This document shows, piece after piece, positions 21,294-32,260 of a stretch of 64,000 nt of DNA. Origin of the DNA: Ixodes scapularis (Eukaryota; Arthropoda; Arachnida; Ixodida; Ixodidae); contig NW_024609836.1 in NCBI RefSeq assembly GCF_016920785.2, positions 5,574,406 to 5,638,405 on the forward strand, given 5' to 3'. Positions within the stretch are counted from its first letter, which is position 1. Every line of letters starts with the position of its first letter. Below the pieces are notes generated by a model. That model was not told where the DNA came from. It ran no database searches and worked only from the letters and a program-made list of their open reading frames with translations. The translations under genes and the position numbers were made by a program.

Positions 21294-22476
21294 CTATGCC
21301 TCAACCTCGCGATGCGAGGAACATGAAGCACGCCCCTCAAGGCACTGTGACTCTGTCGTCACAGTTTTCTCACGAGGACGTGCGGGCATACGGCGCGGGG
21401 CCGTCGCCTTTGAGGATGCGGTTTGAGTTGAATCCCTCCATTCTTGAGGGATTCCAGCTGAGATTTTGGGGCCTTGAAATTTGCACGGGGCAGAAAGGTC
21501 TAAAAGGCAGACCTGTGTCCCCACGGAAGCCGTTGTCGGTGCAGCCCCCTTGCTGACCGCAGCGGCGTACGTGCCTCTCTGTAAAAAATGAGAGGCGTTT
21601 TCGGGCTTCAAAGTAGGTCAGATTTTCTTTGGTTTTCAGTGTTAGTATTTCTTTTCCTTCTTTAAACTTTGGGCATGAGCAAGAGTATGCAGGGTGAGCA
21701 CCTGAACAGTTCACGCATTTGGAAAAATCACTTGCACAGTTGTCAGTAGGGTGATCATTGCTTGAACATTTTCCGCAGGTTGTCCGTCCCCTGCAAGTGG
21801 CTGCCCCATGTCTGAAACGCTGGCAGCTAAAGCAACGTCTCGGATTGGGGATAAACTTTCGAAACTTGCAGTTGAGATAGCCAGCCTTGACCGCCTGGGG
21901 GAGGGTCGTGGAGTTAAATGTAAGCACAAGGTGCTTTGAAGGCTTCTCTTGGTCATCTCGACGAAAGGTAATACGCCTCACTGCAATCACACCCTGATTG
22001 CTTAGTTCTTCAAGGATTTCATCTTCAGTGCTTTCCAACAGATCATCTTCGGAGGTCACGCCCCGAATGGTGTTGAGAGATCGGTGCGGCGTTACTGTGA
22101 CTTTGTGATCAGCTATACTAGCAAGTCCAAGGAGCGCTTTACTTTGTTGCTCAGTTTCAACCTCGACAAGGAGGTCTCCAGAGTGAAGCTTCTTTGCTTT
22201 GTAAGATTTTCCAACACATGATTCCAGGGTTTTTGCCACAAGGAATGGGGAGAGCTTTCCAAGTGGTAGTTCGTATTCGCAGTGCATTACTAGAAACTTT
22301 GAGAAGGCTTGAGTGTCATCTGTGGTCTTTAGAGGAGCGGTGGCTTCGGTGCGAACTCTTTTCAGAGATCGATCAGAAGGAAGTTTTGCTTTGGAACTTA
22401 TATAAAAATGGGAGATCTTCAACATCTGCGGTGTGCCGCCCACCATGGAGCCCAACATGGGACAGGGTAACGGCAC
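21294..22476 (-). pseudogene. LINE-B ORF1 with three zinc knuckles
   Basis: The start ATG is at 22476-22474 (MPLPCPMLGSMVGG), followed by an RNA-binding-type domain of about 200 residues. Three CCHC knuckles follow: CFSCQRFRHGAATC, CGKCSSNDHPTDNC and CVNCSGAHPAYSC. After KRLSF an extra T in a T-run near 21588-21593 shifts the frame; the tail continues as QRGTYAAAVSKGAAPTT and so on. The layout is the usual ORF1 of I-group LINEs in arthropods. Confidence 0.88.
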
Positions 22477-22944
22477 ATAACAAAAATGGCTTTGCTGTGC
22501 ACGTTACCCCAGTAGCACCTACCCAGATGTTATACCCAAGAATGGGTATAGACTAGTTTCCCTCTCCACTCGAGGTTGGCCCTCGCCGCCAAGAAGGTGA
22601 AAGGGGAATGGAGAGGAAAGAGACAGGAGAAGTATAAGTAAAGGTGGGAGTGAAAGATCGGAGGGGATAGTAAAAGAAAAGGCGACTAGGCTGAATCATC
22701 CTGGCCGGGCCTTACCAGGACTCCCGTCTACGAGAAGCAGGGGCCGAAGTGGTGTATTGCCTCACCCGGGGGGCCCCGAAGGGTCCAACCCTACCCCGGG
22801 CTTGGCTCAACCACCAGGATGCCCCTTTCCCCGGAAACGGGAAAGCCACGCACAGTCGGACGTGGGCGGGCTAACCCGCATGGCTCAGGGTCCGTGGAGA
22901 CGCCACTCTCCAAACACCTGCTTTCACAAGTGCCCGCTGCGGGG
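22477..22944 (-). promoter_or_regulatory. LINE-B 5' UTR / internal promoter region
   Basis: A GC-rich leader of about 470 bp between the target duplication and the ORF1 ATG, without the decay expected of coding sequence. Full-length LINEs carry an internal Pol II promoter here; no specific initiator was identified. Confidence 0.5.
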
Positions 22945-22957
22945 CCCTTCACAGTGA

Positions 22958-23552
22958 AATACGGTCCTACGCTGCTACAATGCTCGATATATAGAAAGCA
23001 AGTCGATATTTGTTATGAATGTGGAAGACTTGGGCACCGAATGGACGTTTGCCCGGATCCGAAGAACAAGATCTGCAGGGGCTGTGGTGCGAGGAACCCG
23101 GCACCGAGTCACAACTGTACACCGAGTTGTCTACTGTGCAAAGGAGCACATAGTACGGCAGACAAAACATGCAGGGCAAGACACTTTACATCATCAAGCA
23201 AAGGCAGGCGGGAGCAAGAACGAAGGAGGACACTGAAGACACCGGAGACTTCAAGCTACACGAGGAAGACTTCCCGGGGGTCGGCGCAACCCCACGAAGT
23301 GGGTCCAAGTCCAGATCAAGATCAAGATCCAGATCGAGATCCAAAAGCGTCACTGGAGAAGGGGTGAGCTGGGAAGACATGGTCTCCACCTCTACTAACC
23401 AGAACAATGTGGTCACAGATAGAGATGCAGAAATTGCTAAACTAAAGAAGGAAAACCAGTTTATGAGAGAACAGCTAAATGAGCTAAGACGTATGCTAGC
23501 TAACCTACAAAACAGTAGTGAAGGGAGGAAAAACGAGACAGAGAGAATGTAA
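22958..23552 (+). pseudogene. LINE-A ORF1, C-terminal part with zinc knuckles
   Basis: Resumes in frame after the LINE-B duplication. It reads KYGPTLLQCSIYRKQVD, then three knuckles: CYECGRLGHRMDVC, CRGCGARNPAPSHNC and CLLCKGAHSTADKTC. A frameshift near 23170-23190 moves to a frame with an RS-rich stretch (alternating Ser-Arg near 23305-23345), SWEDMVS and a coiled-coil-like tail (EIAKLKKENQFMREQLNELRR) ending at 23552. The leftover stop-free frame in the first register is a shadow after the shift. Confidence 0.85.
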
Positions 23553-23839
23553 ACAAAGCCCAGTGGTGAACAGAACGGGTGTGGTGGAGTAGCTAATGCG
23601 CAGAATAATAACACCGAGTAAAACGTGACTCAGGAAGAAAGCTACATAAGAAAGCAGAGTTTGATAAGGTGGTGGATGCACTTAATACTCTCAGTAGAAG
23701 CATGGAAGTTCTTTATAACAGGGTAGTTAAAATCGAGAACGAAACGACTCCAGAGCTTAAACGTAAAGCGGTGGAAAATAAGGACAAAGCAAACTTGAGT
23801 AGCAATGGAGAGAGAAGATAACCGAGAACCAGTCTATTT

Positions 23840-25378
23840 ATGGAACTACAATTGGGAGAAAACTCTGAAGGAAGAGGGATCACCATCCTACAATGGAACT
23901 GCAGGGGAATCAGACCTAAAACTGCTTTTCTCAACGAGTACATTGGTAATTGGGGAAAGAAGACAGAAATTATAGCACTGCAAGAAACGCTATGCGAGGA
24001 TACCAAACTCACAAGATACAACTCATTCTGCAGCGTACATGCAAAACGAGGGATTGCGATCTTAGTCAAGAGGGGGATTGCAGTCAGACGACACAAAACA
24101 AAAGAAAGAACTATCGAAAATGTGATGGTAGAAATCATACCAAAGAAGCTAAGAGGCAAAAGCTTATACGTATTATATCTTTACAGTAGCCCCAAAGGCA
24201 GAGACCACAAATTCGAGAATATTCTAGAAGAGGCTAAGGGTATCGCAGGAAAATCTCCACTCGTTATAGTAGGCGACTTTAACGCTAATAACAAAGCATG
24301 GGGTTACAGAAGGAACACAATCAAAGTGCTGGCACTGGAGAAAGCGATAATAGCCCTAGACTTAATACTCCACACAGACCCGACGGAACCAACAAGAACA
24401 GGAAACTCAGTCTGTGGGGACACAACTCCGGACTTGACTCTCACACACGCCATTAGAAACATACTCTGGACCAACACAGGCGATGACTTGGGGAGTGACC
24501 ACATGATTATATGGATAGATTTGCACCTAGGAAGGAAAAGTTTCCTGGGAAAGGAGTTATATAATACGGTCAGGCACACAGACTGGGATCTTTTCAGAAG
24601 TAGAATAACAACGGACATTAAGATAGATGATTTGGACAGCTGGTCCGCCGAGCTCATGCAGGACATGAATAACTCAGCCAAGACTATCGAGGGAATACCA
24701 CTTGAAGCTGAAGGGAACGTCGACTCCAAGCTAGCACACTTAATGATGGCCAAAAACTCCATAGTAAACAGATGGAAGGGAAAAAGGCTCAACAGGAAGC
24801 TAAGGGCAAGAATAGCCAGGCTAAACATCGAGATAGAAACTCACTGCCAGCATCTCAGAAGCCAAAAATGGCACCAAACATGTAGCCCGGTAGAAAGCAA
24901 TCTGCATACCACTAACGCATGGAGGCTACTCAAGCATCTACTAAACCCGGAGAAGACCAAAACAGAAAAACACACCAGGCTCACAACACTAGTTAACAAA
25001 GCACTTAAAGAAACGGGGGAAGAGGAGCTCCTGCTGAAATGCGTAAAAAGGTATCTAGGAACAGAAGAAACATGCAAAGAACGGAGGTATTTTGGGAACA
25101 GGAACACAGACTTGAAAAACGAATTCTCTACCTTTGAACTGCGAGCGGTAGTGGTGAATCTCAACACGCGATCAGGAGTAGGGCCCGATAAAATCTCCAA
25201 CAAAACACTCAAAAACTTAGACGAAAATTGGGTCCAAGCGATTACCGAGCTCTTCAACAAACACTGGAGGGAAGGAACGATATTAAAACAATGGAAGACC
25301 TCCAACACGATACGAATACCCGAACCAGGCAAGGAGCTAAGTCTCAATAACTTACGCCCTATATCACTTACTTCGTGA
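23840..25378 (+). pseudogene. LINE-A ORF2: endonuclease and N-terminal RT
   Basis: A 512-codon uninterrupted start of ORF2. The APE endonuclease has ILQWNCRGIRPK (catalytic Asn), ALQET (Glu), VIVGDFNANNKAWG (D-N) and LGSDHMIIW (Asp-His). RT begins with NTRSGVGPDKISN and IRIPEPGKELSLNNLRPISLTS. It ends at a TGA (25376-25378) inside the conserved S-LGK region; the sequence continues as LGKVMEHVILNRLNRYL. Confidence 0.9.
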
Positions 25379-26674
25379 TTAGGAAAAGTGATGGAGCATG
25401 TTATTCTAAACAGACTTAACAGATATCTGGAAGAAAGAGTATTATCCCATGAGCATGATCGGATACAGAAGCAAGCTCTCCACCATGGATGCCCTAAGAC
25501 AAATCAAGGAACAGATGATAGACTATAAAGGCAAAAACAAATGCAGAGCAATACTAGCACTGGACTTAGCTGGAGTCTAACAACATAACACACGATTTCA
25601 TACTCGACTCCATAAGCGCACTGAACCTGGGCGAGAAACTGCATAAGTTTGCAGGCAGCTTTCTTTCCAACAGAGAAGCCACATTGAAGGTAGGCGAACT
25701 TTCAACCGAAGGCATAAAACTAGGAAACAAAGGCACACCACAGGGTTCAGTACTCTCGCCAGTCCTTTTTAACATTTCTATGATGGGACTGGCGAGAGAA
25801 CTTAAACAGGTGGAAGGTATTAGTTTTAGTATATGCGCAGATGATATCACTATATGGACGGAATAAGAGAGCGAAGAAGATGTAAGGAAGGCACTACAAA
25901 CCGCTATCATCGCCACAGAAAGGTACCTCAAACCATCGGGGCTCAAGTGCGCGCCAAACAAATCCGAGCTTCTGATTCTTAAAGACAGCAGGAATCGGAA
26001 AAAAAAAGGAACAGGAAACTGTAGAGGTTAAAATATACACAGAAGACGGAACCCAAGGGCCTGTAGTGCAAAAAGTCAAAATCCTAGGAATGCACATTTA
26101 GCGCGACGGAGGAAACAAGACCATGCTAGAAACTCTCCTTAGCAGAGTCAGCAACGCACATAGAATGATCAGAAGAATCGCAAACAAACACGCAGGGATG
26201 AAAGAGGAAAATCTGTTGAAACTCGTGCATGCATTCGTCATCTCACACCTAATATACTTGACTCCATCAGCTAAATGCAAAAAAAAAAAAAAAAACGAAC
26301 TGGAAAGACTAAACGCCGAAGTACGAGCAATATATAGATCAACACTAGGAATACCCAAAACTACGAGTAACGAAGCACTGAACCGCCTAGGAATACACAA
26401 CCATGTTGAGGAAATGATTCAGGCACAGAAGCGAGCTCAAAACAACAAACTAGCATGGACCGAAACCGGAAGGGATATCTTAAAAGAACTAGAACTAACA
26501 GCTAAAGATGGTCAATGCGAGAAAGAGACGCTGCCGAGAAGTGCATATGAGGGAATCAAGATACTACCAATCCCAAAGAACATGGACCCGAATCATGACG
26601 AGGAACGAAGAAAAGCTAGAGCCAGAGCTCTGCTAAAGACCTACACGGTAAAAGAAAAGATGTACTCTTTGTAG
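25379..26674 (+). pseudogene. LINE-A ORF2: RT palm and thumb
   Basis: Continues in several frames: GYRSKLSTMDAL, ILALDLAGV (motif A, then stop), and from 25684 GNKGTPQGSVLSPVLFNI (motif B) with FSICADDITIW, where the usual YADD Tyr is Cys. A stop follows at 25864. The thumb region has SGLKCAPNKSELLIL and, from 26123, HRMIRRIANKHAGMKEENLLKLVHAF. An A-run (26279-26294) adds lysines within this part. Clearly non-functional. Confidence 0.85.
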
Positions 26675-27475
26675 ATGCTGCTTGTTACGACAATAAAAAG
26701 CTCGGACACAAAGTAGCAGTAGCAATAGATACAGAAGGCAACGCTATAAGTGCCATTAGTGTTAGAAACGTCTCAGTAGAAGAAGCAGAGGAGATGGGCA
26801 TCGCCATAGCAGCGAACTGCAAAAACTGCAGCCACATCTTCTGCGACTCGAAAACGGCTATCAGCAACTATATCAAAAACTACGTACACAAAAGAACGAC
26901 TAAAATACTTAGGAAAACAAGCGAAAACTCAGAACAAATGACCATAGATTGGTTCCGAGCACAGATTGATCTAAGCGAGGACGAAAACCTGCCTAACCTT
27001 AACATGCGCGCAGACGAAACCGCGAGGGAGACTGAGCCGTGGAATAAGTCAGGCGCCTGCCATGGAAGAGGTAGAAGAAAGCGAAACTCCACAAACTTTT
27101 CAAGAAATCGCTAGTGGCTTCAATTTGAATAGGAGAGTCTACGCTCCACCACATAAAACCCTCAGTAGAAGAGAAGGCGTGTTACTCAGAATGTTACAGA
27201 CTAAAACAATCCCAACGCTTAAAATGATGAACATCATTAGACCAGAGTTTCAAAAAGAACCTATATGCAACGTATGCAAAGTGAAAGTAGGAACTTTCAA
27301 ACATATAATGTTCGAGTGTATAAAATCCAGGAAAAAATATCCGCTGACCACTGAGGGGGAGATGCTGGCTGCCTTGGCCCGACCTGACGAGCGAGCCCAA
27401 AAGTGGGCCATCCAGTATGCGGCTGACACCCTTGCCCGGCAAGGCCTGGATGGGGGTCAGCCGCACATGCACTGA
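26675..27475 (+). pseudogene. LINE-A ORF2: RNase H remnant and C terminus
   Basis: After a frameshift at about 26670 the sequence reads VDAACYDNKKLGHKVAVAID (first Asp), EEAEEMGIAIAANC (Glu) and CDSKTAISNYIKN (Asp), an RNase H domain. It shifts again near 27062 to a final frame with LLRMLQTKTIPTLKMM and the zinc-ribbon-like CNVCKVKVGTFKHIMFEC, ending at 27475. The C-terminal motif is typical of arthropod LINE ORF2. Confidence 0.82.
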
Positions 27476-27497
27476 AGAAGTGCAACAACTGGTTTTC

Positions 27498-27503
27498 AAT
27501 AAA
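27498..27503 (+). terminator. LINE-A poly(A) signal
   Basis: AATAAA 23 bases after the ORF2 stop and 10 bases before the 3' target duplication. Confidence 0.7.
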
Positions 27504-27527
27504 GTTTTTCGTCCTTCCGGTAATGCA

Positions 27528-28480
27528 TTTCTATGGGAAAAAGTGAGTGCATTTTCTCTCTGCGCTCGATCATAAGAGCAAATATCCCATATAATTCGTA
27601 CGTACTAGGTAGCTGGGAGCATTTCTCAGTCAGGCCGACGAAAGAATTGGTCAGTTAAGGCGTTTTTCCTTCGAATTAATCGCATTTAAAACGGTGCTAA
27701 AACAGCTTCGTATGTGTATTTATGTGCACTGTCAGACACTGTTAGCGCGAACGCGGCGTCGGCGATTTCCAGCATGGGGGGTATACATGCCAAAGGAATC
27801 TGGAAAATCAAGAGCGGTGACAAGAACTACACAGTAGCACTGGGTCAGTAACTCGCAGTGCATGTACGATCAAAATAAATTGAAGGCCACGTAATCTATT
27901 CCGATTTGAAAAAAAAAAGTATCGCTTTATTGTTTCTGCCCTAAGGGAAGTTGCTTGTTCTACGTTCAAAATATCACCCGCGCGCTTGATATCTTTGAGA
28001 AAAAGTGCGCGATAAAAGCTGCCCCGCACAGAAAACAATACGAAGAGAGGCCCTTCATAGCCCACGGACTTTATTCTTTACGGTTTGAAGGTTTTTATCC
28101 GCTCATGCACGACGGGATCATTTTCATATAGTGACAGGACATTGTAATTTTGCTTTGAATCGTCGCTTGTTTTTACACATCTGCTGTGGAGCACACGTTT
28201 GGGACTAAAATGTAGAGAAGTTAAAGATCGTTCACTGATGAAGAAATATGCGCTAACTAAAGCTATTACACTTTTACGGTGTTAATCAAGGTACATGTTA
28301 TTCGGTACGACCAAAATAAACAGCGGTGTTCCGTGTTATTTTCCGGCGAAGATACAAAATGCACGCGCGTTTTCCCATAGGAATGGAGCACCGCAAAAGT
28401 AGACTGGTTGCTGTCTGCTTCAATTCACGTCACGGACGTCCCATAGCCACTAGCGCCAGTTGAACCTCTAGCGTACATTA
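27528..28480 (+). repeat. Outer TIR family, right part
   Basis: Continuation of the element split by LINE-A. 27528-27963 matches 30823-31268 (about 85-90% by eye). The far end (28403-28480), read in reverse, repeats the left end (GCTAGAGGTTCAACTGGCGC, then GCAGACAGCAACCAGTC). No coding capacity was recognised. Confidence 0.65.
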
Positions 28481-29953
28481 TCGCTGAGGCATGGTTGTAT
28501 AAAAACAATGTCAATTGTGATGCAAAACCTTGCAAACTAAAGATTTTAGAAAACATTAGGCGCCCGTCATTTTGTACTAAACTCCAACAAAAACAGTTTT
28601 CCCCGTTGGTTTTTACGTTTCTAGTAACGTTGAAACGCACGTATCCCGATTCAGTTACCAAAGCAGCCGTCTGGCGGCGCGTCGAGCGACACCGGGCGGG
28701 TCGTGGTACTGTTCGTGCATGCAGCGTCTATGAGCAGTTCCGTAACGTTGGTGCGTTTGGCGAGTTCGGTTGACAACACCCTGCGAGTGCGATGCATTAA
28801 AAACAAGGAGGTTAGAAGTACTAGAAGTATGGTGCCTGGATCGCGTCCCCGACTGGTGTGTTTAGCGTCCTATAGACACGTTGCTCTGGGGCAGGGGGCG
28901 CGAGCGCGTCCGGAATACTTACCCAAGACGCGACCATGTTATGCTGGCTGTATTATTCAGGCGGCTCTGTAACGTTAGATTTTTCACGTGCCGTTTTAAT
29001 ACAGGCATCTGTCAGCACTTGTAAATGTGCAATGAGAAAACGTAAAAAAAAAAAAATAATTATGCAGCTTGCGGCCGCAGCGTTCCATTAAACATTCCTT
29101 TCATCTTTGCATTCTTCATAGCTTCCGTGAGCACGTATATTTCACTTTACGTGATACCGAAGCCGAAGCTACTCGCAAACGCACGTACTCCTGAACGATG
29201 CTCGTACTGCAGGATCGCGCGTGCTTGGCAGGGACGCTGAAAGCTCGCAGCTCGCTTCTGTAGCCTCTGCTACGCTGGCACTTAGAATGGAACGGAGTAT
29301 AAAAAACTGTAGTAAGGAAACGTATTGACGCATGTATGAAACGCGAACCAAATATTCTATTTTGCTCGCCTGGAGCCCTGCTCAAAACTTGAGAGCTACG
29401 GGCCGATGCTGCCCATACATCAAAAGTGGTCCCCAAGTGGCAACAAATGACGTCACAGAAGCCGGAGTGTCATGCTGTTGACTGTCGCTATCCTGACGGT
29501 TGGCCGTAGAAATGCTGGCGAAAAGCGCGAGCGAACGCGAGTGTCGCTGTCGTCCCGGCGTCCCAGGCGTCCGAACTTTCGGCTGCTGTAGCTTCCGTGG
29601 ACTGTCACAGTGGGGAGCGACCTGCAGGCGTCTGCCCTATCGACCACAGCTGCTGAGACACCACCAGGGTCGCGACCGTCGACAGCATGCATGACACTTC
29701 TATGACGTTATCAGGCGGAAATCGAGGGACCACTTTTTGGGAGTGGTAAACACACCAGTCGGAGACGCGTTCCAGGTACCGGGGGCACGTTGCAATATTG
29801 GTGAAGCCTAGTCATAAAAAGTTTAAACGATATTGTGCCCAGCGTGACCTCAGATCTCTCTGGCGATTGGTGCGCGTGACATGTCACGTGCGACATGGAT
29901 GGTTGCTTCTAGGATGATTCCTTGCAGGCTTGCGCCAACGAGCTTGAGTAAAC
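28481..29953. other. No gene recognised
   Basis: Several short frames, none with recognisable domains. A 13-A run lies near 29046. Confidence 0.5.
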
Positions 29954-29956
29954 TTA

Positions 29957-30503
29957 AGCGCGAGACACATGGACGGCAGAATCGTCCGATCCGACAGTCC
30001 GAACGCCACTCCGAATCGCCGCACGCGACAGTTTGAGACACACGCTTCCGACCTTGCATGCGACACGACGATTCGCTCGGCTCCGCCCAGGAGGTCCAAG
30101 CACTCCAGCGGAGGTCCGCGTTCGCAGATCTCTGGTCCCAGATTGACGGTTAAGCTCACACGAGCGAAGTTGGAAGCTCGTTCTCGTTAGCGCGCGCATT
30201 CTTTGCCGGGGCCATCTTCTTCGAATGGGTCAGGGGGATCCACTCGTCCGGCTTCCCGTCGCCCGTCCCGTTTTCTATTCGTCCCGACAGACCCAGTACG
30301 TCATCATGACATTCGCGCTAGCCGGGTTGTCATTGGCTGGACGCACCCGACAACCCGTCTGCCGTGCGAAACTATCTGGCGCGTTGGACGCATGTCGGAT
30401 CGCCGATCTGACGTCTGAAGCGACCAAATTTTTCGGATCAGGCAGTAGTACTGCCGGATCGGACGTCGGATCGTATGGTTTTTTTGCGCATGTGTCTCGC
30501 GCT
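29957..30503. mobile_element. TTA-flanked TIR element (PIF/Harbinger-like, 547 bp)
   Basis: Ends AGCGCGAGACACATG and its reverse complement, flanked by TTA (29954-29956, 30504-30506). The inner arms are related (GATCCGAC(A/G)GTCCG). No transposase. It has the same duplication length as the 10320-11735 element but different ends. Confidence 0.8.
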
Positions 30504-30717
30504 TTAGAGCGGTAAACCAGCGGTCAAAAATGGCACCCCCCCCCCACCCCCCGCCCACCCCGGTTGCCGCCATCTTGACTGTTTGCCACATTAGTGATCA
30601 CGTGGCGTTAAGATGATTGCGCCCAGAGGTGGGCCAGATCAGATTGGCCAGATCGCGGCCAGCACATGGGCACTCTGGGGCTGCGTTCGAATCTTGCTCT
30701 AATGGCGCCGAGTTAAT

Positions 30718-31268
30718 CCCATAGAGTTATTACAATGTACGCTAGTGGTTCAAGTGGAGCTAGTGTGCTGATGCAAATTGAAGCAGACAGCAACCAATCG
30801 AAAATTGACTTCCGGTAATGCATTTCTATGGGAAAAAAGTGAGTGCATTTTCTCCCTGCGCTCGATCATAAGAGTAAATAACCCAAATAATTTGTACGTA
30901 CTAGGTTGCTTGGAACATTTCTCAGTCAGACCGACGAAAGAATTGGTCAGTTACGGCGTTTTTCTTTTGAATTCATCCCATTAAAAACGGCGCTAAAACG
31001 GCTTCTTACGTGTATTTATGTGCACTGTCGGTCACTGCTAGCGCGAACGCGGTGTCGGCGATTTCCAGCATGGGGGATATACATGCCAAACGAACGAAGG
31101 ACATCTGGAAAATCAAGAGCGGCGGCAAGAACTACGCAGCAACACTGGATCAGTAACTCGCAGTGCATGTACGATCACAATAAATTGAAGACCACATAAT
31201 CTATTCCGATGTTAAATAAGTAAGTACCACTTTATTCTTTCTGCCCTGGGCGAAGCTGCTTGTTCTAC
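30718..31268 (+). repeat. Second copy of the outer TIR family (3'-truncated)
   Basis: Starts CCATAGAGTTATTACAATG, GCTAGTGGTTCAAGTGG, and runs through the unbroken insertion site used by LINE-A (CTTCCGGTAATGCA at 30809-30822). It matches 9981-10059 and 27514-27963 in sequence order, showing the state before the LINE-A insertion. It diverges after TTGTTCTAC at 31268. Confidence 0.8.
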
Positions 31269-32189
31269 CATTCATTTATCGATAGTAAATCTTTCAATAT
31301 ATTTTTGAAATGTGAAGGTAAAAAGACATGGAGCTTGATGATGATACAGACGCCAACGCCGCCCTCGGAAATTTTTTGAACATTAGAAATCAGCAGTTTG
31401 TCTGCCATCCGCCAGGTGGCGCAACAAAACACCCAAACAGTTTTTAATTGTTTTTAACATTAGCTAAGCTCTACACCTATTAAAAAACCAAAGCAAGATC
31501 ATTGTGAAAATGTAATATACATCGCAATGTATATCCCCCTATCTATCGTCCACCTCTTGGGCAACCATTGTAGCTCTAAATGTTATCAAAGATTTTATCA
31601 TAGTTTAATTATTTCCTTAGCGGCATTTGAAGTACCATGACTCGAAGCACGAAAAAGTGCTACGTTTGATATAAAATATCTGAACAAAAAAAATGTACAC
31701 AACATTACATTTTTTTTCCGCATATTACCAATTATAAGCACTACATCTGTAGCTAAATTCATTACCCTAGTGCTGTCGTTAAAAACATATTTGTGCTGTA
31801 AAATGTCCATTTTAGGGCAATATTTGGAGGGATGAAAAAAACAAAGTAGTGCAAACACCAAAAAAGTGTATCGTTACAATCTGCTCCGACATCATCTTAA
31901 CAAAACTGCTATATTGGAACCGTGTTATCTTTAATGGATCGTTCATAAAACATGAACTAGCGGAGCAAGTGAGGGTCCGCGCCATCATATTCGCAATGCT
32001 ACAAATGCGCATGTACAGTAAAAACCAACACAGATATAATATCAAGTGAGAAAGAATTGCATTGCCTTTTGAATGACATCAATCTCACAAAACAGTATTT
32101 AAAAGGAGATGAGTAATGACCTGCCAAAAAGTACCTAAACTGCCACATTCAGTGGGACCGTGGCCTTAAAGAAAAAAAATTAAGAATTT
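31269..32189. other. No gene recognised
   Basis: AT-rich, no domains recognised. Confidence 0.5.
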
Positions 32190-32260
32190 TAGGTGGGATT
32201 CGAACCCACGACCCTTCGGTTGCGAGTCAGATGCTTTTGACTAGGCCACGCGAGGCGCGC
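32190..32260 (-). pseudogene. tRNA-like sequence, probably a SINE head
   Basis: On the minus strand: GCCTCGCGTGGCCTAGTC (box A-like), an anticodon loop CTCGCAA (CGC, Ala-like) and a good T arm GTGGG-TTCGAAT-CCCAC (box B). The acceptor 3' strand (CTAAAAT) does not pair with the 5' strand (GCCTCGC), and the anticodon stem is imperfect. A T8 Pol III stop follows after about 15 bases. This fits a tRNA-derived SINE or a decayed tRNA, not a working gene. Confidence 0.55.

Larger units (their letters stand above)
12428..22944 (-). mobile_element. LINE-B: full-length I-group LINE, itself split by a Ty3 element
   Basis: Minus-strand LINE inserted in LINE-A ORF1 with the 13-bp duplication CCCTTCACAGTGA (12415-12427 and 22945-22957). 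Without the Ty3 element it is about 6.2 kb. From 5' to 3' on the minus strand: 5' UTR (22944-22477), ORF1 (22476-21294), ORF2 endonuclease (20713-19776), RT (19751-18060), the Ty3 insertion, RNase H and C-terminal region (13723-12600), then AATAAA and a short tandem tail. It reaches both ends, so the insertion was full length, but the coding regions are heavily damaged. Confidence 0.9.
10060..27513 (+). mobile_element. LINE-A: I-group LINE, nested host of three other elements
   Basis: Bounded by the 14-bp duplication CTTCCGGTAATGCA (10046-10059 and 27514-27527). Removing the TAA-flanked element and LINE-B leaves about 5.5 kb, a normal full length for a two-ORF LINE. Order: 5' UTR from 10060, ORF1 (11831-12427 plus 22958-23552), ORF2 (23840-27475), then AATAAA at 27498-27503 and a short 3' end. 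ORF2 carries an apurinic endonuclease, RT and an RNase H remnant, as in I-group LINEs. Multiple stops and frameshifts show it is dead. It entered a copy of the outer TIR family. Confidence 0.88.

Noticed and set aside
22819..23367. Second full-length reading of the LINE-A ORF1 second half from 22819
   Set aside because: The first ~45 codons lie in the LINE-B 5' UTR and the last part is out of register after the shift near 23180; only the middle is real ORF1.
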